Of a DNA stretch of 64,000 nt, positions 1-8,643 are shown piece after piece. This stretch comes from Ardenticatenaceae bacterium (lineage in GTDB: Bacteria; Chloroflexota; Anaerolineae; Promineifilales; Promineifilaceae), in the NCBI GenBank assembly GCA_011525915.1, contig WYBM01000027.1:62001-126000 (forward strand), given 5' to 3'. Each line of letters begins with the position of its first letter. Positions within the stretch are counted from its first letter, which is position 1. The notes below the pieces were generated by a model. The model was not told where the DNA came from, made no database searches, and saw nothing but the letters and a program-made list of their open reading frames with translations. The translations under genes were made by a program, and so were the position numbers.

Positions 1-95
1 GGCGATAAGCTTTAAAATAAACCGGCAAAAAATGCGTAAACCTTTTAAAAACATAACAAATCCATTCATATGATGTGCCAATTAATCTGGCAAGA

Positions 96-124
96 ATTAT
101 AACCAGCCCGGCGAGGCAAACAAA
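96..124 (-). promoter_or_regulatory. Candidate leftward promoter for a gene left of the window
   Basis: Read leftward there is a perfect TATAAT (96-101) and TTTGTT (119-124) with a 17-nt spacer. The first 95 bases hold no clear start codon with a ribosome site, so the gene served would begin outside the window and be divergent from alr. This rests on motif match only. Confidence 0.35.
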
Positions 125-159
125 CCACAACCGGAGTTGGGTAGCAATTGGCAGTCGCT

Positions 160-287
160 TGTGGATAACCCTGTGGAAAGTGGGGATAAGTTGTTCATAA
201 ACCCGTAGAAAGTGTACCCGGAACGGTGGAGAATTGGTGGTGATTTGTGGATGAGAAGGGTAGAACACGGCCGTGACTGGGGATAAA
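160..287. other. Cluster of DnaA-box-like nonamers
   Basis: One perfect DnaA box, TGTGGATAA, lies at 160-168. Related sites follow in the same orientation: TGTGGAAAG (172-180), GGGGATAAG (182-190), TGTGGATGA (246-254) and GGGGATAAA (279-287). An AT-rich stretch lies to the left (1-100). Clustered DnaA boxes beside AT-rich DNA are typical of origins or of DnaA-regulated promoters. No dnaA, dnaN or other origin-linked gene is in the window, so a role in origin function is only a possibility. Confidence 0.35.
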
Positions 288-297
288 ATGGCATGTC

Positions 298-1455
298 ATG
301 ATCCTATTAAACCAACCGACCCTTAGCAATGGCGATATCATTCGCCCTACTTACCTGGAAATAAACCTGAGCCAGCTCACACGCAACTATCGCGCTATTC
401 AGCAGGCGGTGGCCTCGGCCCAGGTCATGCCCATTCTTAAAGCCAATGCGTACGGGCATGGTCTGGTGGCTGTCGCCGAACACCTGGTTTCCCTGGGCGC
501 GCCTTACCTGGGTGTGGCCTTTTTGGAGGAAGGCATCATGCTGCGCCAGGCCGGGGTTCAGGTGCCGATCCTGGTGTTGGGCGGCATCATCGGCAACCAG
601 GTGCCCACATTTTTGAAATACAATTTAACACTCACCGCATCGTCTGTGGAGAAGTTACACCAGATTAACGAGGCCGCCCGACACATGGGCGTACGCGCCA
701 GGGTCCACCTGAAAATTGACACGGGTATGGAGCGCATTGGTGTGCATTATTACAGCGCCGAAACATTATTGGCCGCTGCCCAACAATGCCCGCATTGTGA
801 TGTAGAAGGCATTTATTCCCATTTCGCCAATGCAGACGCGGCGCGTTTACATTCAGCGGAGGTGCAGTTGGCGCGTTTTAACCAGGTACTGGCTTTTTAT
901 GAGAACCAAGGGCTACCGCCGCCGCCGCTGCGTCATATGGCCAATTCGGGAGGGATTTTGCAGCTACCGGCCAGCCATTTTGACATGGTGCGGGCGGGTA
1001 TTTTGTTGTACGGCATATACCCTTCAGAAAGTGTCGCCCGTACGGTGACGGTATGGCCGTGCCTGGCCTGGAAATCACGTGTCATTTACTTTAAGGTGGT
1101 GCAGCCAGAGCATCCGGTGAGCTATGGTTCCACCTGGCAGGCTGACCATATGGTGCGGGTGGTTACTGTCCCCGTGGGGTATGGTGATGGCTATTTCCGC
1201 CGCATGTCTGGCCAGGCACAGGTGATCATTCGCAACCGGCGTTACCCGGTGGTAGGCAGCATTTGCATGGACCAGATGATGGTAAATATTGAGTGGGATT
1301 CTGCTTACAACAATGATGAGGTGATCTTGCTGGGGAGTTCTGGTGAGTTAGCCATTACCTGTGAAGAACTGGCAGAATGGGCAGGCACTATACCTTACGA
1401 AATCTTAACCAATATCAATACACGTGTTCCCCGTGTTTATGTCCATGATCCTTAA
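298..1455 (+). CDS. alr: Alanine racemase
   Basis: PLP enzyme that interconverts L- and D-alanine to supply D-Ala for peptidoglycan. The 385 residues match the usual length. The PLP-lysine motif KANAYGHG is present with Lys48, and the second catalytic base is Tyr276 in PVSYGSTW. The N-terminal barrel and C-terminal beta domain (VGSICMDQ near 1260) are complete. No strong ribosome site precedes the ATG, but TAAAAT at 285-290 sits 7 nt upstream, so the mRNA may be leaderless. The gene stands alone, convergent with the hydrolase gene to its right and followed by a long hairpin. It is one of the longer stretches without ACGGCCGT. Confidence 0.95.
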   Translation: MILLNQPTLSNGDIIRPTYLEINLSQLTRNYRAIQQAVASAQVMPILKANAYGHGLVAVAEHLVSLGAPYLGVAFLEEGIMLRQAGVQVPILVLGGIIGNQVPTFLKYNLTLTASSVEKLHQINEAARHMGVRARVHLKIDTGMERIGVHYYSAETLLAAAQQCPHCDVEGIYSHFANADAARLHSAEVQLARFNQVLAFYENQGLPPPPLRHMANSGGILQLPASHFDMVRAGILLYGIYPSESVARTVTVWPCLAWKSRVIYFKVVQPEHPVSYGSTWQADHMVRVVTVPVGYGDGYFRRMSGQAQVIIRNRRYPVVGSICMDQMMVNIEWDSAYNNDEVILLGSSGELAITCEELAEWAGTIPYEILTNINTRVPRVYVHDP

Positions 1456-1516
1456 GGGCCGGGCATTTGTGTGCTGCCCAGCCCTCAACCCCTTTCCCTA
1501 CAAAAAAACCTTGAAT

Positions 1517-1582
1517 GTCGCCAAAAAAGCGTTCACCCCCGGCCAGGAGGGAGAACCAGGGGTGAACACTTCTTTTGGCGAC
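1517..1582. terminator. Long hairpin between convergent genes
   Basis: GTCGCCAAAA (1517-1526) pairs with TTTTGGCGAC (1573-1582), and inside it GTTCACCCC (1531-1539) pairs with GGGGTGAAC (1559-1567). The structure sits between alr and the leftward hydrolase gene, where a bidirectional terminator is expected. A-rich flank on the left and TTTT in the right arm fit that role. Confidence 0.6.
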
Positions 1583-1657
1583 TTCATAGATAAGTCTAGT
1601 TTTGAAAATTAAATCCAACCTGAATTGCAAATAAGTAGCACATGAGTATGCCCCTAT

Positions 1658-2557
1658 TTAGGCAATTCCAATAGAAGTGGAAAGGGTATGAAGCAGATGC
1701 TGCCGCAGGGGCCTGACACGCCACAGGTTGCTGATATGGCTGCCAGGAACCGTCACTAACGGCCGTCCACTAAACAGTGGTGCATGGTGCTCCCAGCGAA
1801 AAAACTGGTCTTGCTGGCCCAGCAAAGGGTACACTCTGTCATGATTGATGCGCCGGTAGATAGGGGTAAAGTCCAGACGGTCAAACAGTCCCTCTTTGGA
1901 GACCGTTAACGGCCGTACCATCAATTCGGCAATATCCCACATGGCCTGGGCAATATTGGGAGACGCCAACATGGGAATGACCGCATAACTGCATTGGAAA
2001 ATCCCCTCATACAGCAGGCTGGCGATGCCCCCCCAACTGACGCCTGCCACTGCCGTCACGGAAACCCCCTGGGCCTCAAACGTCTCCTGTACCAAAGCCA
2101 TCATACACAGTGACCCAGCCAGCATCTGGTAAATGTGTTGCAGCGAACTAAAACCCACCGTCAATGGCCTGGTCCAGTTATCATGGTAAGGGGCTTGAAT
2201 AAAAACGTGGTGCATGGGCAGCGGCGGCTGCCAGGCGAACAGGCGCCGCCAGGAGCTGTCCGGGGGATATTCGTTAAGGCCATGATGGTAGATGATCAGC
2301 GGCGCCTGGGGGTCAACGGCCAGGCGAACTTTCACCCGGCAGCAAAGCTCCCCGGTGGGGGTATGCAGCCAGATGGGGTGGGTACCAGGGGCCAGCAGTT
2401 GGGACACGGCCGTCTTTTTAGTATTCACTTGTGTCTGTGCCAACACCTCGGCAAAGGAGAGCGCCGTCTGGTATGTGGTTTCTAGCGTATCGGGGATAAG
2501 CCAGTTCATCATAGCCAGCGTAAATTTATCCAGGTGGGTAACAATATCTGTAGGCAT
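1658..2557 (-). CDS. Alpha/beta hydrolase of unknown substrate
   Basis: 299-residue protein with the alpha/beta-hydrolase catalytic features in order: HHG oxyanion region (91-93), nucleophile elbow GVSWGG with Ser174, Asp250 in GQQDQF, and His274 in GSHI. There is no signal peptide. The shape resembles ABHD18 or dienelactone-hydrolase-like proteins more than lipases, but the substrate cannot be told. It is transcribed leftward, divergent from the exonuclease III gene. Two ACGGCCGT copies lie inside it near the end, about 1760 and 1908. Confidence 0.75.
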   Translation of the reverse strand: MPTDIVTHLDKFTLAMMNWLIPDTLETTYQTALSFAEVLAQTQVNTKKTAVSQLLAPGTHPIWLHTPTGELCCRVKVRLAVDPQAPLIIYHHGLNEYPPDSSWRRLFAWQPPLPMHHVFIQAPYHDNWTRPLTVGFSSLQHIYQMLAGSLCMMALVQETFEAQGVSVTAVAGVSWGGIASLLYEGIFQCSYAVIPMLASPNIAQAMWDIAELMVRPLTVSKEGLFDRLDFTPIYRRINHDRVYPLLGQQDQFFRWEHHAPLFSGRPLVTVPGSHISNLWRVRPLRQHLLHTLSTSIGIA

Positions 2558-2662
2558 AAGGCATTTACCAATCAGTCAGCAGGTTTATGATACTTGCGGC
2601 TGACTGTAAGGCAACGGCCGTAACCCGGCAACCATCTATCACCCCCACCTCATCAAAGCTGG

Positions 2663-2668
2663 TACAAT
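2663..2668 (+). promoter_or_regulatory. Candidate -10 element of a leaderless xth promoter
   Basis: TACAAT lies 6 nt before the xth ATG and no Shine-Dalgarno sequence precedes that ATG. Transcription would start at or next to the start codon. No good -35 hexamer is visible. Confidence 0.35.
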
Positions 2669-2674
2669 CATAAC

Positions 2675-3445
2675 ATGACCACACTTTATTCCTGGAATGT
2701 TAACGGTATTCGCGCCGCCCACGCCAAAGGTTTGCTGGCATGGCTGCACCAGACTCAGCCAGATATCCTGTGCCTGCAAGAAACCAAAGCCCACCCTGAC
2801 CAGCTTGATGCCGTATTGCGCCAGCCAGACGGCTACCACACGTATTGGGCTTGGGCAGAGAAAAAAGGGTACAGTGGGGTGGCCCTCTACAGTAAGACCA
2901 AACCCAATCACGTGCAAATTGGCCTGGGCGTTTCTGAATATGACCGTGAAGGTCGCACGATTGTGGCTGACTATGATCACTTTGTGTTGATTGGCGCTTA
3001 CTTTCCCAACGGCAGCCGCGATCACAGCCGCGTGCCCTTCAAAATGCAGTATAAGGCCAACTTCCTGACTTTTTGTAATGAATTACGGGCTCAAGGCAAA
3101 GCGCTCATCTTTTGCGGCGACATTAATACGGCACACAGGGAAATTGACCTGGCCCGGCCAAAGCAAAATCGCAAAACGACAGGCTTTTTACCAGAAGAGT
3201 GTGCCTGGATAGACCAGGTGGTGGCACAGGGGTATATTGACACCTACCGTCATCTGCACCCAGACAAAACCGGGGCCTACTCCTGGTGGACGTACATCGG
3301 CCCGGCGCGGCAGAAAAACGTGGGTTGGCGGCTGGATTACTTTTTTATCAGCCCCGACCTGGCCGATAGGGTCGTGGCGGCAGCCATTCACCCAGATGTT
3401 TTTGGTTCTGACCATTGCCCCGTGAGTTTGACTCTGGATTTTTAA
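2675..3445 (+). CDS. xth: Exodeoxyribonuclease III (AP endonuclease)
   Basis: Mg-dependent exonuclease/AP endonuclease of base-excision repair. The 256-residue protein has all family blocks: WNVNGIRA at the start, the metal-binding Glu in LQETK (residues 33-37), the YSGVALYSK block, GDINTAH, and the C-terminal GSDHCP with the catalytic Asp-His. It is complete and of normal length (E. coli Xth is 268). It stands alone between a divergent hydrolase and convergent folK. Start chosen because MTTLYSWNVNG matches the family N-terminus exactly. Confidence 0.95.
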   Translation: MTTLYSWNVNGIRAAHAKGLLAWLHQTQPDILCLQETKAHPDQLDAVLRQPDGYHTYWAWAEKKGYSGVALYSKTKPNHVQIGLGVSEYDREGRTIVADYDHFVLIGAYFPNGSRDHSRVPFKMQYKANFLTFCNELRAQGKALIFCGDINTAHREIDLARPKQNRKTTGFLPEECAWIDQVVAQGYIDTYRHLHPDKTGAYSWWTYIGPARQKNVGWRLDYFFISPDLADRVVAAAIHPDVFGSDHCPVSLTLDF

Positions 3446-3505
3446 CCCCCTCGCCTCTGGGGAAAACGCTTTTGCCCCTGGCATGCCCAGGTCAGGGCTT
3501 ACGTT

Positions 3506-4021
3506 TTATACTTTCCACAACGGCCGTGCCCCCACCTTTGCGGTTGCTTCAGCCAGTAACCTTTGGGCCAGCTCAGCCAATCTTTCGCCGGTGACAGGGT
3601 GGGGGATATCGGGCAGCAGGTCGGCCACAGGCACGGCCACATGGGCGAATTTGAGCAGATCAGGATCAGGCAGGGGACGCAAACGGCCGTCGCCACCATC
3701 ATAGTCACCTACCATCTCGTTAAACAACACAATGTCTATATCAATGGTGCGCGGTGCGTTGGGGTCAGCCTGGCGTATACGCTTCAGCTTTACTTCAATC
3801 GGGCCAATGACGGTTTGTTTAAGCTGGGCAGGGGACAGGTCTGTTTTCAGGAGGACGGCCATATTCCAGAAATTCGGCTGGTTCAGCAGGCCCACGGGAA
3901 TGGTTTCATAGACAGCAGAAACGGCCGTGATCCGGCTCGTCTGGCGCAGCATGGCTACGGCCAACGGCAGGTTACGCTCCTTATCAATGTTAGAGCCGAG
4001 GGCGATAACGACCTGGTTCAT
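3506..4021 (-). CDS. folK: 6-hydroxymethyl-dihydropterin pyrophosphokinase
   Basis: Transfers pyrophosphate from ATP to 6-hydroxymethyl-7,8-dihydropterin in folate synthesis. The 171 residues carry the family N-terminus with ALGSN and the signature NAPRTIDIDIVLF (metal-binding Asp pair). The gene follows folB on the same strand, so the two sequential folate steps (aldolase then kinase) are co-transcribed. It contains three ACGGCCGT copies. No folP or folE is nearby. Confidence 0.93.
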   Translation of the reverse strand: MNQVVIALGSNIDKERNLPLAVAMLRQTSRITAVSAVYETIPVGLLNQPNFWNMAVLLKTDLSPAQLKQTVIGPIEVKLKRIRQADPNAPRTIDIDIVLFNEMVGDYDGGDGRLRPLPDPDLLKFAHVAVPVADLLPDIPHPVTGERLAELAQRLLAEATAKVGARPLWKV

Positions 4022-4060
4022 GTGGTAATCGGTGATTGATAATCGTTAACGGTTGGCCGA

Positions 4061-4426
4061 TTACCAAAAGTCGGCGCGGCTGCGCTCAATTTCTATGCCC
4101 ACCGATTGGGCAAAACGCAGCGCTGTCGGTTTTTCGACCCGCACCTGTACTTTGGCCACCTGGGGGTTGGCGGCTAATACCAGCCGGGCAATGTCTGTCA
4201 CCAGCTTTTCCACCAGGAAATCTGATGATGCTTCCACATGATCAATAATGTGCTTGGTGGTGGTTTTATAATCCACCGCATCCGCAATATCATCAGAGGC
4301 AGCGGCCTGGCGAATGTCTGCATACATAACGACGTTAATGAGAATATCTTGCATTTTGACCCGCTCTTCAGGGTTGATGCCAATGATGCCTCGCAGGAGA
4401 AGGTCTTTGATAACAATTTTGTCCAT
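4061..4426 (-). CDS. folB: Dihydroneopterin aldolase
   Basis: Cleaves 7,8-dihydroneopterin to 6-hydroxymethyl-dihydropterin and glycolaldehyde, making the substrate of the FolK enzyme encoded just downstream. The 121-residue length and the N-terminus MDKIVIKDLLLRGIIG followed by ...NPEER are typical, as is the conserved lysine in VEKPTALRFAQSVG. A 9-bp inverted repeat, GGTAATCGG (4024-4032) with CCGATTACC (4057-4065), overlaps its stop codon and lies before folK. Confidence 0.93.
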   Translation of the reverse strand: MDKIVIKDLLLRGIIGINPEERVKMQDILINVVMYADIRQAAASDDIADAVDYKTTTKHIIDHVEASSDFLVEKLVTDIARLVLAANPQVAKVQVRVEKPTALRFAQSVGIEIERSRADFW

Positions 4427-4453
4427 GATGTATTGTCAGCTCATTGGGCAGGC

Positions 4454-4465
4454 ACGTGATCACGT
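4454..4465. promoter_or_regulatory. Perfect 12-bp palindrome upstream of folB
   Basis: ACGTGATCACGT is a perfect palindrome 28 nt upstream of the folB start and just past the stop of the upstream hydrolase gene. It could be an operator for folB-folK. No -10 or -35 assignment is convincing. Confidence 0.3.
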
Positions 4466-4472
4466 ACCCCCG

Positions 4473-5303
4473 TTACCTATGTGCTCCTAACCAGTCTGCC
4501 AGGTCAGCCACCATGTGATCTTTGTGTACATCATTGTGCGATTCATGGTAGCCACCGGTGTAAATGATAAGTTTTTTGTCTGGCTGTTTTACCTGCTCAA
4601 AAAATCTTCGGCTCTCGGCCACATTGACTAAAGCGTCAGCATCACCGTGGATGAGCAGAAGCGGCGGCTGAAAGTCAGCGGCGTGGGCCATGGTCCAGGC
4701 GGCGGTTTGCATAAAAGCGACGGCCGCTGCTGGTGTGCCCTTGCCATGGACCAGCGGGTCGGTCTGGTAGGCGGCAACAGCGGCCGCGTCTCGTGAAATG
4801 TGGCGGGCATCCAGCCCGGTGTTGATGCTCAAGTCTGGCTTAATTTTGGCCAGCATCTTGCTCATGACGGCGATTATAGGTGGTACGTTAAGCTTGCCCA
4901 CGGCGGGTGCCGAAGCAACCACGGCCGTCAAACCATCTGGGTAGTGCAGCACATAATTTAAGACCATACAGCCGCCCATGCTATGCCCCATCAGGAAAAA
5001 CGGCCGGCCGGCCTCTTGGGCCTGCACCAGCAGTACAAAGGCCCGCAAATCTTCACGGAATGCCGACCATGCCTGGAGATACCCTTTCTGGCCAGGAGAA
5101 CGGCCGTGACCCCGATGATCCAATGCATAGATGGCATACCCCTTAGGCACCAGGGCATTCACCACATTCATATAGCGGCCGCCGTGTTCGCCCAACCCGT
5201 GGGCTATCACCAGCGTCGCCTGGGGAGCATCCTGGGGGTGCCATGATTGGTAAAACAGCTTCATCCCCTCTGACGCCTGAAACTCGCCTTCCTGATGATT
5301 CAT
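4473..5303 (-). CDS. Monoacylglycerol lipase/lysophospholipase-like hydrolase
   Basis: Alpha/beta hydrolase of the monoglyceride-lipase type (hydrolase_4 family), 276 residues from the chosen start. Seen in the sequence: HGLGEH oxyanion motif, the classic GHSMGG elbow with Ser108, Asp223 in HGDADALV and His253 in GGYHE. It likely cleaves acyl esters of glycerol or lysolipids in the cytoplasm. The start at 5303 is preferred over an in-frame codon 10 residues earlier because AGGAG lies about 12 nt upstream. It follows the folate genes in orientation but is upstream of them and may share a transcript. Confidence 0.85.
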   Translation of the reverse strand: MNHQEGEFQASEGMKLFYQSWHPQDAPQATLVIAHGLGEHGGRYMNVVNALVPKGYAIYALDHRGHGRSPGQKGYLQAWSAFREDLRAFVLLVQAQEAGRPFFLMGHSMGGCMVLNYVLHYPDGLTAVVASAPAVGKLNVPPIIAVMSKMLAKIKPDLSINTGLDARHISRDAAAVAAYQTDPLVHGKGTPAAAVAFMQTAAWTMAHAADFQPPLLLIHGDADALVNVAESRRFFEQVKQPDKKLIIYTGGYHESHNDVHKDHMVADLADWLGAHR

Positions 5304-5366
5304 CCTGTCTTTCTCCTGCACCAACAACTGCAAAGCGGTAGCTGGCGGGCGCTGACCGCCTTTTAC

Positions 5367-6611
5367 TTACAAAGCTGTCAGGGGCAAGCAGACTGTAAAC
5401 GTAGTGCCTTCCCCTAAGGTGCTGGCCACTTCAATATGACCGTGATGCTCCTCCACAATCTTCTGAGCCACTGACAGGCCTAAGCCGCAGCCCTCACGCT
5501 GTTCGCTGCCGGGAATGCGGTAAAAGCGCTCAAACAAATGGTCCAGGTCTTGTGGTGAAATACCGGAGCCCGTATCGGCTACACTGATGTGAACCTTGTT
5601 TTGCACAACCTGGGCGGCAATGGTGATACGGCCGTGGTCATGGTTATACTTCGTGGCGTTACTTACCAGGTTCAACAACACCTGTTTTAACCGATCCCGG
5701 TCTGCCAGCAGGGCGTTGTCGCTGCTTTCTGTAGGCAAACCAGCGGCGCAATCTACGCCAATGATAATGTGTCGTTCTGCTGCCTGAGATTGCGAGATAT
5801 GGACAACTTCATCAATAACTTCGGCCACATGGATGGCTTCCATCTCCAGGCGCACGCGGCCCGATTCCAGCCGGGCATAATCCAAAAAATCGCGTGTCAT
5901 CTTTGAAAGCCGCTGCGACTCTCGTTTAATCATGCCAATCAACAGGCCGTGTCGTTCCTGAGGTACTTCCGGGCGGCTGAGCAATTCTGCGGCTGAACTA
6001 ATGGCCATCAGCGGTGTTTTTAATTCGTGCATCACTTCAGCCAGCAAGTCGGACTGGTTAAAGAGATGGGCATTGACAATGGCTACGGCCGATTGTGATG
6101 CCAGCGCCTCCATCAGCGCTACATCCTGGCTGGTATATGGCTGGTGATTACGTTTATTCAACACCTCCAGGGCGCCAATAACACCCTGGCGGGAAACCAG
6201 GGGCACCGCCAGCATAGAGTGTGTCTTAAAGGAAAGGTCTTCATCTAAACCGGAATAATGACGATCATCGTCTTTGACGTCATCAATGATGAGGGAACGG
6301 CCGTTGCGCACCACCCACCCGGCGATGCTGCCCTCCAGTGGTACAACCGTATTTTCCGGCACCTGGCCGCTGGTGGACGCCACAAAATGCAAATGTCCTG
6401 ATGAACGATCTACCAGCAAAATAGAGGCTGCTTCCGTATTGGTCAATTCCGTGGAAACATCCATCACCAGGTTCAATAGTTCGCTAAGGCGCAGCGTAGA
6501 ACTGAGCCGTGTACTAATTTCCAGCAGGCGTTGCAGCCGGGCGGGACCCAAGGCATCGGCAACTGTCTGCCCGCCAAATACTTGTGCTTGTTCAGGTTGT
6601 TTTATGTCCAT
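5367..6611 (-). CDS. GAF-domain sensor histidine kinase
   Basis: 414-residue soluble kinase with a GAF sensor (about 25-182), a HisKA dimerisation domain with the phospho-acceptor His195 in HELKTPL, and a HATPase domain (N-box NLVSNATKY, DTGSGI, GLGLS). There are no membrane segments, so it senses a cytoplasmic ligand or partner. It is last in an apparent leftward operon after the CpaE-like response regulator and the sirtuin, with a 14-nt gap. The natural partner is the receiver domain at 7391-8590. Confidence 0.9.
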   Translation of the reverse strand: MDIKQPEQAQVFGGQTVADALGPARLQRLLEISTRLSSTLRLSELLNLVMDVSTELTNTEAASILLVDRSSGHLHFVASTSGQVPENTVVPLEGSIAGWVVRNGRSLIIDDVKDDDRHYSGLDEDLSFKTHSMLAVPLVSRQGVIGALEVLNKRNHQPYTSQDVALMEALASQSAVAIVNAHLFNQSDLLAEVMHELKTPLMAISSAAELLSRPEVPQERHGLLIGMIKRESQRLSKMTRDFLDYARLESGRVRLEMEAIHVAEVIDEVVHISQSQAAERHIIIGVDCAAGLPTESSDNALLADRDRLKQVLLNLVSNATKYNHDHGRITIAAQVVQNKVHISVADTGSGISPQDLDHLFERFYRIPGSEQREGCGLGLSVAQKIVEEHHGHIEVASTLGEGTTFTVCLPLTAL

Positions 6612-6625
6612 AGTTACTGCAGTAG

Positions 6626-7387
6626 CTACAACCTGACGGCTGCAGCCAGTTGTGGCAAGATATCGACGACGTCGGCGTGGATGACCGCGTCAGCCAAGGG
6701 GTCCAGGTGCGTCGCCGATAAGTTAACGATAATAAGACGGGCACCATTCCGCTTAGCCTGCCACGGCAGATCATTCACCGGGCTGACCTCTAAAGAGGAT
6801 CCCGCCACAATCATGAGGTCACATGCTTCAATGGCTATCTGCGCCTGGCGTAATACATCCAGGGGCAGCAATTCACCAAACAGAATGACGTTGGGTTTGA
6901 GAACACCACCACAAGCCGGGCACAGGGGCACCTCCCCGGTTTCTACAAAGTGCGGCATCATGGCATCACCGCTGACGGCATGGCGGCAAGCCATGCAGGT
7001 GGCTTCACGGATGTGGCCGTGAATTTCATAGACGCTTTTGGAGCCGGCTTTGTGATGCAACAGATCAATGTTTTGGGTAATAACGCAGGTAAGCCGCCCG
7101 GCCTGCTCCATCTGGGCCAGGGCTACGTGCGCCGCGTTAGGCTGGGCAGTGAGCAGGGTTTGGGCCAGCGGGCGCAGCCATTGGTAAAACGGGCGTGGAT
7201 CGCGCTTAAAGGCATACATGGAAGCCACTTCCATGGGGTCTACGTTTTGCCACACACCCGAATGTGGGCTGCGGAAGTCAGGAATGCCCGAAGGGGTGCT
7301 AATACCGGCGCCGGTCAGCGCCACCACGGATCTGGCCTGCTGCACTAGAGAAATGGCTTTGTTTATCACACCCTCAAACTCACTCAC
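6626..7387 (-). CDS. cobB: NAD-dependent protein deacylase, sirtuin family
   Basis: Removes acyl groups from lysines using NAD+. The 253 residues contain GAGIS (26-30), PDFRS, TQNID (104-108), the catalytic His123 in EIHGH, and a four-cysteine zinc site (C131, C134, C156, C159). Length and motifs are those of bacterial CobB-type enzymes, without extra domains. It lies 3 nt after the response-regulator/ATPase gene and 14 nt before the histidine kinase gene, so it is translated in the middle of a two-component operon. This suggests acylation control of that signalling module, which is inference. Confidence 0.92.
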   Translation of the reverse strand: MSEFEGVINKAISLVQQARSVVALTGAGISTPSGIPDFRSPHSGVWQNVDPMEVASMYAFKRDPRPFYQWLRPLAQTLLTAQPNAAHVALAQMEQAGRLTCVITQNIDLLHHKAGSKSVYEIHGHIREATCMACRHAVSGDAMMPHFVETGEVPLCPACGGVLKPNVILFGELLPLDVLRQAQIAIEACDLMIVAGSSLEVSPVNDLPWQAKRNGARLIIVNLSATHLDPLADAVIHADVVDILPQLAAAVRL

Positions 7388-7390
7388 GGC

Positions 7391-8590
7391 TCATTCTTTC
7401 ACCAACTGATGGGCCAACTGACCGATTATCATCGTTGCTTTGGCTTCCGGGAAAAGCTGCACCAATGGGATGTTTTTATTCACCGCGCGACGTAACTCTT
7501 GCGGCGTGATGGGAATTATGGCCGCGATCGGATGTCCCAAGAATCCTTCAATCGCCTGTTGAGGCACAGCGATACCGCCACTGAATTCCAGCAGTACCAC
7601 CCAGAGTTTGGTATGCGGAAACAGCAAGTCTTGTAAGTGCGTCAGAAACTGCTTGGCAGCCGCCAGGCCCACTCGCTCTGGCTGCGCACAAACAATAATA
7701 TGGTCAGCCGCCTCAATTACGGGCCGGGTCACGGCCGTGACACCACGACCACCATCTATCACCAATGTCCGTGATGGTTTGGTGAGTACTGCCATAATTT
7801 CCAGCATTTGCTGTGGTGAAGGGATCTCTATCGTGTCAAACAAATTATTATCGGTTAACAATAATTGTAAAGAATCGTTATAGGGCGTTAACTTGGCCAA
7901 TACTTCCTGACCCACCATGCCTTCTGGCAGGCGTGCCAGTTTGTTCAAACCATTGGTCACCTTCTGGTTCAGATATAACCCCACATGCCCTTGAGCCACA
8001 TCCAGGTCTACCAGGGTTACTTTGCGGTCAGGCACGGCCAGGCTAACAGCCAGGTTCAACGCCAGCAAGGTCGTCCCTGTGCCACCCCGTGTGCCCAACA
8101 CCATAATGACCTCATCGCTGGTAGGCAGGGTCATGGTGTGCCCACCAGGTTCGGCAGCGGCTGCCATGGAAGTGGGGATGGGCCTGGGGGTGTCTTCAAC
8201 TGGCAGATCAGGGCGCGGCGGCACATCTTCCAACAAGGCTTTCACCCGTTCTATTAATTCTACCGGCTCAGTTGGTTTTGTCAGGTAATCATCGGCGCCG
8301 GCATCAAAGCCGGCCAGCTTTTGTTCGGCCACACTCACAGCGGAAAACATGATAATGGCGGTATGAGAAATCTTAGGGTTGTTACGAATGCGGCGGCACA
8401 CTTCCCACCCATCGAGATCAGGCATCATACCATCCAGCAAGATCAGGTCTGGCCGCTCAGATTCAGCCAGGGCTATCCCTTGTATACCCGAGCTGGTAGC
8501 GGTTACAACATACCCTTGCTGGCGCAAAACACGCGCAATGATATCAAGCGTCTCTGGATGATCATCTACAATGAGAAGTTTGTGTGTCAT
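7391..8590 (-). CDS. Response regulator fused to CpaE/TadZ-like ATPase
   Basis: 399 residues. An N-terminal receiver domain (1-120) has Asp10, phospho-acceptor Asp53 (LLDGMMPD) and Lys105. A linker rich in Pro follows, then a MinD-superfamily ATPase from about 159 with a deviant Walker A GTRGGTGTT, in which the usual lysine position is Thr. This architecture is that of CpaE/TadZ proteins that position type IV/Flp pilus machinery, yet no pilus gene is in the window. A GGCAGGAGT ribosome site precedes the ATG. It heads the operon with the sirtuin and GAF kinase and follows a 13-bp hairpin. Confidence 0.85.
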   Translation of the reverse strand: MTHKLLIVDDHPETLDIIARVLRQQGYVVTATSSGIQGIALAESERPDLILLDGMMPDLDGWEVCRRIRNNPKISHTAIIMFSAVSVAEQKLAGFDAGADDYLTKPTEPVELIERVKALLEDVPPRPDLPVEDTPRPIPTSMAAAAEPGGHTMTLPTSDEVIMVLGTRGGTGTTLLALNLAVSLAVPDRKVTLVDLDVAQGHVGLYLNQKVTNGLNKLARLPEGMVGQEVLAKLTPYNDSLQLLLTDNNLFDTIEIPSPQQMLEIMAVLTKPSRTLVIDGGRGVTAVTRPVIEAADHIIVCAQPERVGLAAAKQFLTHLQDLLFPHTKLWVVLLEFSGGIAVPQQAIEGFLGHPIAAIIPITPQELRRAVNKNIPLVQLFPEAKATMIIGQLAHQLVKE

Positions 8591-8601
8591 ACTCCTGCCA
8601 C

Positions 8602-8636
8602 CAGAGTATAAAAGTCTTCAGTGCTTTTATACTCTG
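8602..8636 (-). promoter_or_regulatory. 13-bp inverted repeat in the 5' region of the CpaE-like gene
   Basis: CAGAGTATAAAAG and its exact complement are separated by a 9-nt loop. It lies between the stop of the PI-kinase-like gene and the ribosome site of the response-regulator/ATPase gene. There is no U-tract in the leftward direction. It may be a Rho-assisted terminator for the upstream trio, an attenuator, or an operator. TATAAT on the minus strand at 8643-8648 sits directly upstream. Confidence 0.45.
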
Positions 8637-8643
8637 CCTTGGA

